A stretch of 13,214 nt of DNA. Source: Sutterella sp. UBA4713 (GTDB taxonomy: Bacteria; Pseudomonadota; Gammaproteobacteria; Burkholderiales; Burkholderiaceae_F). The notes beneath the pieces were generated by a model that saw only the letters and a list, made by a program, of their open reading frames with translations, was not told the origin of the DNA and made no database searches. The first letter of the stretch is position 1, and every line of letters begins with the position of its first letter. Of the stretch, positions 7,804-13,214 are shown in pieces. Location: contig DHJT01000002.1 of NCBI GenBank assembly GCA_002404465.1, positions 11,688 through 24,901 on the forward strand, written 5' to 3'. The translations under genes were made by a program, and so were the position numbers.

Positions 7804-8436
7804 CTACTGAGCTTTCGCATCCATCACGATCCGCATTAAATCGGCAATCGTTCCGGAGTTGGTTTTTCCCATGATGGAAGCGCGGTGGGCCTCAACAGTC
7901 TTGATGGAAATGCCCAAGTCATCGGCAATTTGCTTATTGAGTCGACCGGCGACGATGCGCTCTAAGACCTGCTGTTCGCGGGGTGTGAGACGGCCGAGCA
8001 TGGCCGCATTGATATTGCGACGTTCTTTTTGCATGCGTTTTTCTCGGGCACTGACGAGCATGCTCTCAACCTGTTGTTTTAAGGCCTGTAGGTCAAATGG
8101 CTTTTCAATGAAGTCGACGGCGCCTTTTTTCATGGCATTGACAGCCATCGGAACGTCACCGTGACCTGTGATGAAGATAATCGGAAGGTCGGCTTTTTTT
8201 GTGCGCAAAAGCTCCTGGACCTCAAGTCCGCTCATTCCTGTCATGCGCACATCGAGTAAAAGCACGGCAATGGCATTCGGGTCGTAGCGCGCAATAAAAC
8301 TTTCTCCGCTTTCATAGAGTTCAACTTTGTAGTTGCTTGCCTCGAGTAACCAGCGGATGGAATCACGTACAGCCTCGTCATCATCGACAACATAGACGGT
8401 TCCTAAATTTTTTTCGTTCTCGGCAAAGGCGTTCAT
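7804..8436 (-). CDS. FixJ/NarL-type two-component response regulator
   Basis: This 210-residue cytoplasmic regulator has a receiver domain (about 12-127) with the acidic cluster D18-D20, phosphoacceptor Asp62 in LLLDVRMTGMSG, the switch Thr90 (ITGHGD) and Lys112 (EKPF). A charged linker with RMQKERR leads to a LuxR-type helix-turn-helix (about 149-206; LTPREQQVLERI, NKQIADDLGISIKTVEAHRASIM). The ITGHGDVPMAV and KGAVDFIEKPF wording is typical of the FixJ/TtrR/TodT branch, usually transcriptional activators. It lies 61 bp downstream of the histidine kinase gene, its likely partner. Target genes cannot be read from the window. No clear ribosome binding site precedes the ATG. Confidence 0.93.
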   Translation of the reverse strand: MNAFAENEKNLGTVYVVDDDEAVRDSIRWLLEASNYKVELYESGESFIARYDPNAIAVLLLDVRMTGMSGLEVQELLRTKKADLPIIFITGHGDVPMAVNAMKKGAVDFIEKPFDLQALKQQVESMLVSAREKRMQKERRNINAAMLGRLTPREQQVLERIVAGRLNKQIADDLGISIKTVEAHRASIMGKTNSGTIADLMRIVMDAKAQ

Positions 8437-8497
8437 GGCAAAGATATGACGATAAAAGGAGCTTAAACACAGATATTCGGATTCTGATTATTGTAGT

Positions 8498-10816
8498 CTA
8501 TCGGGCCAGAGACAATGAGAAGTAAAAGATAGTGCCTCCGTCAGGATTGTCTCGAAATGCCAGATGCCCGTTATGGCTCTCGATGATGGAGCGGCACAGA
8601 TTCAGACCGATGCCCATGCCGGTTTGTTTTGTTGTAAAAAACGGTTGATACAAGGCTTCTTTTTTCTCCGGACTGATGCCTTCACCGTAATCAATCACTT
8701 CAAATCGTAGCGAATTTCCCCAGTGATGCACGTCGATGAGAACACATTTTTTCCCGGAGTGTTCCGATGCTTCGATAGCATTTTTAATGAGGTTAATTAA
8801 GACCAGTCCGATTAGGATGGCATCGCAGACAATATTCGGCATCCCCGGCTCAAGACGTGTTTGCACTGAAACACCGTATTCTTTCGCCAGCGGTCGCGTC
8901 ATCTCTACGGATTCGTTGACAATGTTCGTGACATTGGTCGGTGCGCGTATCGGATCGGTACGTTTGGCAAAACTACGGATGCGCCGCATAACTTGGGTTG
9001 CGCGCTGTGTCTGCGTGATGATTTTCTCGAATATGCGGCCGGCATCATCGATAGACAGACGCTTGTTTGCGAGCATCATCTTGGATGCAACAGCGTAGTT
9101 TTGTACGGCAGCCAGGGGTTGGTTGAGTTCGTGAGCCAGAGAACTGGCCATTTCACCCATGTTGATGAGTTTGGAAAAACGCTCGGCTTTTTCCATTTGC
9201 CTGGCAATCGCTTCTCGATTTAAATGGGCTGTTGTCACGTCATAGACCGTCAGAAGTTGCGCCTCACTCTCATCGATCCAGGTAATGTTTTTTACATGAA
9301 TGGCGTACCAGTGTTTACTTGCCTCGTCGTAAATGTCGTCGGCATCGGTTGCGCCCTTATGTAAAAGAGCACACAACTTGATATGCTGATTTGCGCTGTT
9401 GCCGAAATGGTCCTGATAGATGGTGTTGGCAAAAAGAAGAGTCGGCTTGTCTTCCCGAAGGGAAATGACACTGACGGCGGCATCCATTGTTTCCAAAACT
9501 CGGGTGAAACGCTGCTGCATGGCACGTAATTCCCGAGCCGAGCGGTTCGCTTGCGTAATGTTGCTGTGTGTGACCATGAAGCCCAGACGCTTGCCGCTAT
9601 TTGTCAGAAGCGGGAAGACCTGAACGGCACATTCAAAACGCGTTAAGTCTTTGCGGACAGCTTCAAATTCAAAGTGCTGTTTTTTGTTTCGTTCCCCGGC
9701 TCCGGCCAAAGCTGCCAAAAAGGTCTTGTATACGGAAGGGTTGTCTTTCGGCCAGAACGGATAGGGTGGGGTAAGGCCCGTTGTTTCGTTTTGTCCGAAT
9801 CCGAATAGCTCGCCGAAAGCTTCGTTTGAATAAAGTATTTTGCCGTTGCTATCGAGTACGCAAAGCGCATCAAGTAAGGATTCACTGACGGCTTGTTGAA
9901 CGAGAATTCGAGCACGCAGGGACCTCTCGGCTCGAAGCTGTTGTGTCTGAAAACGCCAGAGCAAAAAAAGGGAAAAGAAGATTAAGCCCAACATCACAAG
10001 CGCACACCAGGCATAGATGCTGTTGCTGTAAAAAGAGCTTAAAAGGGACGATGTCAGTCCCAACTCTACGCGTGAGGGAAGCGGAGGAAGCGGCAGGCAT
10101 ACCTCCATGGCCTCTAGGCTCGGTAAGTTTTTATGGATGACTGTTGTGGCAAAGACGTTTTTTGCATCGAGTAGATAGTAGTGCTGGAAACGGTTGAGTT
10201 TGCCTGCGGAAGCAAACCGCAATGCTACGGGAAGCGAAACGCGTCCGATAAGGGAAATATCGTTACCGGCGGGAGGAAGAATTAAGTCCGAGAAAGGTCC
10301 TGCCGGTCCGTTGTCCAAATACGGCGGTGAGTAAATCGCCGATTTGCTTGCTTCGGCGCGGTCTTTAGCCAAAATGGTGCTCGGATTGGTAATCGTTGTT
10401 CCGGCAGGGTGTGATATCTCCCCCATGGCATCGGGGTTGGCGCAACTTTTAATGACACGTCGGTTGGCGTCGACCGTCGAAAGTTCCACTAACTCAGGAA
10501 AGGTTCGAAAAATCGGCGCAAGGCGACGACAGGAAAAGCCAGGAACGGTACTGTCTACATACGAAAGCTTCACGGAAATATCCGTCAGCCGCTCTTCGGC
10601 GCTAATCGAGATGTTTTCTCCGGCAACGTAAAGGGACTCGAGCTCGTTGCGTTGTGTCTCGTCCGAGACAATGCGCAAGACAAAAACGGTCAATGCGATT
10701 GCGGCGAAAATCAAAATTAAAACGGCGCCGACGCCGAACCGGCTCGCGTACGTTTTTTTCGGTTGCACGAGCTCTAAAAGAAGATCTCCGATGGGTTTCG
10801 GTGCGTTGAGAGTCAT
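8498..10816 (-). CDS. Membrane sensor histidine kinase with periplasmic domain and two PAS domains (HELNQPL type)
   Basis: The 772-residue protein begins with a cytoplasmic tail, then membrane segment 1 (about 27-50) and a periplasmic region of some 215 residues (51-266) that may be a double-Cache-like sensor. Membrane segment 2 (about 267-288) leads into a coiled linker. PAS 1 (about 305-425) and PAS 2 (about 432-535) follow. The kinase core has His562 in SSLAHELNQPLAAVQNY, Asn679 in the N box (LINLIKNAIEAS), the G1 box DYGEGIS (709-715), PFFTTK (725-730) and GMGIGL (733-738). All catalytic elements are intact. PAS 1 lacks a histidine at the place where FixL binds heme, so oxygen sensing by that route is unlikely. 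The domain order resembles DctB-like and other Burkholderiales kinases. The signal is unknown. It faces rpiA across a 106-bp gap. Confidence 0.9.
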   Translation of the reverse strand: MTLNAPKPIGDLLLELVQPKKTYASRFGVGAVLILIFAAIALTVFVLRIVSDETQRNELESLYVAGENISISAEERLTDISVKLSYVDSTVPGFSCRRLAPIFRTFPELVELSTVDANRRVIKSCANPDAMGEISHPAGTTITNPSTILAKDRAEASKSAIYSPPYLDNGPAGPFSDLILPPAGNDISLIGRVSLPVALRFASAGKLNRFQHYYLLDAKNVFATTVIHKNLPSLEAMEVCLPLPPLPSRVELGLTSSLLSSFYSNSIYAWCALVMLGLIFFSLFLLWRFQTQQLRAERSLRARILVQQAVSESLLDALCVLDSNGKILYSNEAFGELFGFGQNETTGLTPPYPFWPKDNPSVYKTFLAALAGAGERNKKQHFEFEAVRKDLTRFECAVQVFPLLTNSGKRLGFMVTHSNITQANRSARELRAMQQRFTRVLETMDAAVSVISLREDKPTLLFANTIYQDHFGNSANQHIKLCALLHKGATDADDIYDEASKHWYAIHVKNITWIDESEAQLLTVYDVTTAHLNREAIARQMEKAERFSKLINMGEMASSLAHELNQPLAAVQNYAVASKMMLANKRLSIDDAGRIFEKIITQTQRATQVMRRIRSFAKRTDPIRAPTNVTNIVNESVEMTRPLAKEYGVSVQTRLEPGMPNIVCDAILIGLVLINLIKNAIEASEHSGKKCVLIDVHHWGNSLRFEVIDYGEGISPEKKEALYQPFFTTKQTGMGIGLNLCRSIIESHNGHLAFRDNPDGGTIFYFSLSLAR

Positions 10817-10822
10817 AACAGG

Positions 10823-10852
10823 GGCTTATTTTTTTCCTACTGATAATAAGCC
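10823..10852. repeat. 8-bp inverted repeat in the divergent kinase/rpiA gap
   Basis: GGCTTATT (10823-10830) and AATAAGCC (10845-10852) are perfect inverted copies separated by 14 nt, which include a T-run. They sit directly upstream of the kinase start and about 70 nt upstream of rpiA. The layout could be an operator for a dimeric regulator, such as the regulator encoded in this window, or chance in a short AT-rich spacer. A GATAAT (10842-10847) on the plus strand overlaps the right arm and could serve as a -10 for rpiA, but lacks a good -35. The rest of the 10817-10922 gap shows nothing else recognisable. Confidence 0.45.
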
Positions 10853-10922
10853 TAAAATGTCTTCGAACAAAGTGACGGGTCTACGGACTTTGAAAAAATT
10901 TCTTTTGGAAGGGATTGCTCTG

Positions 10923-11582
10923 ATGAACCAGAATCAATTAAAGCGGGAGGTGGGGAAAGCTGCCTTGAAATATGTCATCGAGGGAGAGGTCCTCGGTGTC
11001 GGGACGGGATCGACCGTTGACTGCTTCATCGACGCGCTAAAGGAAAGCGGATTGAAGGTTCCGGCGTGTGCGTCAAGTTCCGTGCGTTCAACAAAACGAC
11101 TGGAAGAATATGGATTTAAAGTGGTGGATTTAAATGCAATTGAGTCGATTCCCGTTTACATCGACGGAGCTGACGAAGTTGACGATACGTTTGCCATGAT
11201 TAAGGGCGCCGGCGGGGCCTTAACACGCGAGAAGATTGTCTCGAGCGTCGCAGGGAAGTTCGTGTGCATTATCGACGAGAGCAAGCATACGAAGACACTC
11301 GGCCATGTAGCGCTTCCCGTGGAGGTTATTCCGATGGCCCTGTCCTGCGTTTCCCGCACGTTGCGCACCATGGGCGGCAATCCCGTTGAACGCGATTTTA
11401 CGACCGATAACGGAAACCGTATTTTGGATGTCACCGGTCTGGATATGAGCGACCCGAAGGCGCTTGAAACGCAGATTAATCAGATCCCCGGGGTTGTGAC
11501 GGTCGGGCTTTTTGCTCACCGCGGCGCCGATGTCGTTCTTGTCGGAACCGATCACGGTGTCGAAACATACGTTCGCAAGTAG
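10923..11582 (+). CDS. rpiA: Ribose-5-phosphate isomerase A
   Basis: RpiA interconverts ribose 5-phosphate and ribulose 5-phosphate in the non-oxidative pentose phosphate pathway. With the start at 10923 it has 219 residues, the same as E. coli RpiA. Conserved elements are GVGTGST (25-31), SSSVRST (51-57), YIDGADEVDD with Asp81 and Asp84, KGAGGALTREKIV with Lys94 and catalytic Glu103, and DESK with Lys121. The frame is open far upstream (ATGs at 10647 and 10857). A GGAAGGGA Shine-Dalgarno 8 nt before the ATG at 10923, plus the family length, decides the start. It stands alone on the plus strand, divergent from the kinase and convergent with yggX, and ends just before a strong terminator. Confidence 0.97.
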   Translation: MNQNQLKREVGKAALKYVIEGEVLGVGTGSTVDCFIDALKESGLKVPACASSSVRSTKRLEEYGFKVVDLNAIESIPVYIDGADEVDDTFAMIKGAGGALTREKIVSSVAGKFVCIIDESKHTKTLGHVALPVEVIPMALSCVSRTLRTMGGNPVERDFTTDNGNRILDVTGLDMSDPKALETQINQIPGVVTVGLFAHRGADVVLVGTDHGVETYVRK

Positions 11583-11605
11583 CGACGCAAGAGGGGCGAG
11601 GGATT

Positions 11606-11646
11606 CGGGCACCGACAAAACGGTGCCCGCCGGCGTTATTTTTTTT
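11606..11646 (+). terminator. Rho-independent terminator after rpiA, convergent with yggX
   Basis: A perfect 9-bp GC-rich stem, CGGGCACCG (11606-11614) and CGGTGCCCG (11621-11629), encloses a 6-nt loop ACAAAA. It lies 23 bp after the rpiA stop. The T-run (11639-11646) begins 9 nt beyond the stem and overlaps the 3' end of yggX, so the U-tract is further away than in a textbook terminator. In the yggX direction the same hairpin follows the stop codon but without a T-run. Confidence 0.8.
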
Positions 11647-11911
11647 CAATGGGAACGTGATTCGGGACGGCTTCGATGCCCCCTCCGAAAAAGTACCGTT
11701 CGCACTGTTCGGAAACATGGGCCCGCACTTTGGGATCGGCACAATTTAGGCCGTACTCATTGATAATCATCGTCTGGAGCTTTTTCCAATCTTCCCAAGC
11801 TTCTTTACTCACGGATTCGTAAATCCGTTTGCCGAGTTCTCCGGGAACGGGAGCAAAATCCAAGCCTTCGGCGTCTTTATTAAGTTTGACGCAGTGCACC
11901 ATGCGGGTCAT
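11636..11911 (-). CDS. yggX: Probable Fe(2+)-trafficking / oxidative damage protection protein YggX
   Basis: The product is 91 residues, exactly the length of E. coli YggX, and keeps its pattern: MVHCVKL with Cys7, AEGLDFAPVPGELGKRIYESVSKEAWEDW, then TMIINEYGLN. The family protects iron-sulphur proteins from oxidative damage and is proposed to handle ferrous iron in the cytoplasm; Cys7 is important in Salmonella. Two further cysteines (57 and 70) are present here. A strong AAGGAG at 11925-11920, 8 nt before the ATG, fixes the start. In many Proteobacteria it neighbours mutY; here it stands alone, convergent with rpiA and divergent from hrpA. Confidence 0.95.
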   Translation of the reverse strand: MTRMVHCVKLNKDAEGLDFAPVPGELGKRIYESVSKEAWEDWKKLQTMIINEYGLNCADPKVRAHVSEQCERYFFGGGIEAVPNHVPIEKK

Positions 11912-11941
11912 TCGTATGTCTCCTTACGGTTAAGTTCCCTC

Positions 11942-11947
11942 ATTATA
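11942..11947 (-). promoter_or_regulatory. Candidate -10 box for yggX
   Basis: A perfect TATAAT on the minus strand lies about 30 nt before the yggX ATG, leaving a leader of roughly 25 nt with the AAGGAG site. No good -35 hexamer is seen at normal spacing. The remainder of the 108-bp divergent gap holds a TACAAT (11974-11979, plus strand) as a weak candidate for hrpA. Confidence 0.45.
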
Positions 11948-12019
11948 GAAGGGCTGTTTCCTTCCCTCGTCGGTACAATTCGCATTGATTTTTTCAGTGC
12001 CTGCTTCGGCTCAATAAGA

Positions 12020-13214
12020 ATGAATTCGGAGTCCTCCCTAAAAAATTTACGTGAACTGATCGGAAAGGCGTCCGAATCTCCTGACAAGACAAATCCCCTG
12101 AAGAAAAACGTTCCGGAGTCGAGTAAACCGGTCAATTCGGATAGTGATTCAAAACAGAAGAGCCTGAGCGGTTCTTCCTTGCCGGGCCTTCCGGAAAACC
12201 GAACGCCGATCCCGCCTTTTACGCTGGCGCCGGATCTTCCCGTCAGCCGTGAAAGCGCTGTTTTGGAAAAGGCGATTCGCGACAATCCCGTCATTATCGT
12301 TTGCGGGGAAACGGGGTCGGGAAAGACCACGCAACTTCCGAAAATTTGTCTTCTGGCAGGACGCGGAAGACACGGTCTTATCGGACATACCCAGCCGAGA
12401 CGTATCGCCGCCAGTTCTGTTGCCAAACGCATTGCCGAAGAGTTGAAAACACCTCTGGGTGATGTCGTCGGTTACAAGGTACGATTTACCGATAAGACGA
12501 ACCCCGGGGCGTCGATCAAACTCATGACGGACGGTATTTTGCTTGCCGAAACACAAACCGATCCTCTTCTGAAAAAATATGACACGATTATTATCGATGA
12601 GGCGCACGAGCGATCGGTCAATATCGATTTTTTGCTCGGGTACTTAAAACGGCTCTTAATGAAGCGCCGCGATTTGCGCGTTATCGTCACATCGGCCACG
12701 ATCGATTCGGAACGTTTTGCCAAACACTTCGCACAAGACGGGAAACCGGCTCCTGTTTTCACTGTTTCCGGAAGAATGTATCCGGTGGATATTCGTTATC
12801 GGCCCTTTGAAGACGCTGATGAGGACGATGACAAAACTCTTATGGATTCCGTGGCCGATGCCGTTGATGAACTCGAGATGGCAGGACGCGGCGACATTTT
12901 GGTGTTTTTGCCCGGTGAGCGGGAAATTCGTGAGGCAACGGATGTTTTGCTCCGACGACATCGGCCGGGAACAATCGAAGTTTTGCCGCTTTATGCACGG
13001 CTTTCATCCGAAGACCAAGAACGTGTTTTTAAGCGTTCCGGGGTCCGCCGCATTGTATTAGCCACGAATGTCGCCGAAACTTCCATTACGGTTCCCGGCA
13101 TTCGTTATGTGGTTGATACTGGACTGGCACGTGTCAAACGTTATTCATATCGCAATAAGGTCGAACAGCTTTTAATTGAACCTGTGAGCCGTGCGTCGGC
13201 TGACCAGCGAGCCG
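12020..13214 (+). CDS. hrpA: ATP-dependent RNA helicase HrpA (DEAH family), C-terminus beyond window
   Basis: I traced this frame from ATG 12020 to the right edge (about 398 codons, no stop); E. coli HrpA has about 1300 residues, so some two thirds is missing. Helicase motifs in order are Walker A GETGSGKTT (96-104), HTQPRRIAA (123-131), LMTDGILL (168-175), DEAH (193-196), SAT (225-227), GDILVFLPGEREIR, LPLYARLS, and RIVLATNVAETSIT with VVDTGLARVKRYSYR. The close match to HrpA in wording, especially GLIGHTQPRR and YKVRFTD, separates it from HrpB. HrpA acts in RNA processing and has been linked to rescue of stalled ribosomes. The first 65 residues are rich in Ser, Lys, Pro and Asn and look disordered, unlike the helical N-terminus of E. 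coli HrpA. The start has only a weak AAGA before it, so it is less sure than the family. Confidence 0.93.
   Translation, partial: MNSESSLKNLRELIGKASESPDKTNPLKKNVPESSKPVNSDSDSKQKSLSGSSLPGLPENRTPIPPFTLAPDLPVSRESAVLEKAIRDNPVIIVCGETGSGKTTQLPKICLLAGRGRHGLIGHTQPRRIAASSVAKRIAEELKTPLGDVVGYKVRFTDKTNPGASIKLMTDGILLAETQTDPLLKKYDTIIIDEAHERSVNIDFLLGYLKRLLMKRRDLRVIVTSATIDSERFAKHFAQDGKPAPVFTVSGRMYPVDIRYRPFEDADEDDDKTLMDSVADAVDELEMAGRGDILVFLPGEREIREATDVLLRRHRPGTIEVLPLYARLSSEDQERVFKRSGVRRIVLATNVAETSITVPGIRYVVDTGLARVKRYSYRNKVEQLLIEPVSRASADQRA

Noticed and set aside
8860..9930. Heme-binding FixL-like identity for the kinase
   Set aside because: The HELNQPL box is shared, but PAS 1 has no histidine at the proximal heme position and the protein has a large periplasmic domain.
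10647..10922. Upstream extension of the rpiA frame (92 extra codons), including an ATG at 10857
   Set aside because: It is antisense to the kinase N-terminus, has no ribosome binding site before either ATG, and would lengthen RpiA well beyond the 219-residue family length; the 10923 start has a strong GGAAGGGA.
11908..12607. Overlapping minus-strand frames (174 and 152 codons) antisense to hrpA
   Set aside because: The plus strand here encodes clear HrpA motifs; the antisense products are arginine- and serine-rich without recognisable domains.
1..13214. CRISPR array, tRNA, rRNA, insertion sequence or prophage genes
   Set aside because: I saw no regularly spaced repeats, no cloverleaf-like sequence, no rRNA stretch and no transposase or phage protein motifs.

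Overview
The window reads as ordinary chromosome of a Gram-negative bacterium with roughly balanced base composition. The gene set and order suggest a betaproteobacterium of the order Burkholderiales. The combination of prfB-lysS, recJ followed by an RpfE-like gene, an HELNQPL-type kinase with a FixJ-like regulator, YggX and HrpA fits that order. The style of the DUF1703-type fragment at the left edge reminds me of gut Sutterellaceae relatives. The family-level placement is inference; no rRNA is present to settle it.

Layout. Positions 1-459 (minus strand, running off the left edge) hold the remnant of an AAA-ATPase-like/DUF1703 gene that appears to lack its N-terminal ATPase part. A near-perfect 16-bp hairpin sits at its truncated end. 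A gene-poor gap follows to 648. From 10816 down to 649 eight genes lie head to tail on the minus strand. In transcription order they are a PAS-containing sensor histidine kinase, a FixJ/LuxR-type response regulator, an RpfE-like protein, recJ, prfB, lysS, a DUF4743-type Nudix hydrolase and xth. Two junctions overlap as ATGA (RpfE-like/recJ and Nudix/xth). Nudix and lysS are 6 bp apart. The 93-bp recJ-prfB gap carries a TATAAT box, so prfB-lysS-Nudix-xth may have its own promoter. prfB is split into two frames by the classic +1 programmed frameshift (CTT TGA C) and is intact once this is taken into account.

On the plus strand, diverging from the kinase, lies rpiA. It ends at a strong hairpin terminator shared with the convergent yggX gene on the minus strand. 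Divergent from yggX is hrpA on the plus strand, cut by the right edge after about 398 codons.

Functionally this is housekeeping: translation (LysRS, RF2), DNA repair (ExoIII, RecJ), nucleotide clean-up (Nudix), the pentose phosphate pathway (RpiA), iron/oxidative stress (YggX) and RNA metabolism (HrpA). The one sensory module is a two-component pair whose signal cannot be read from its neighbours. I found no convincing new system. The most worthwhile second looks are the truncated DUF1703 remnant with its hairpin, the kinase's sensor domain and possible targets, and the RpfE-like protein.
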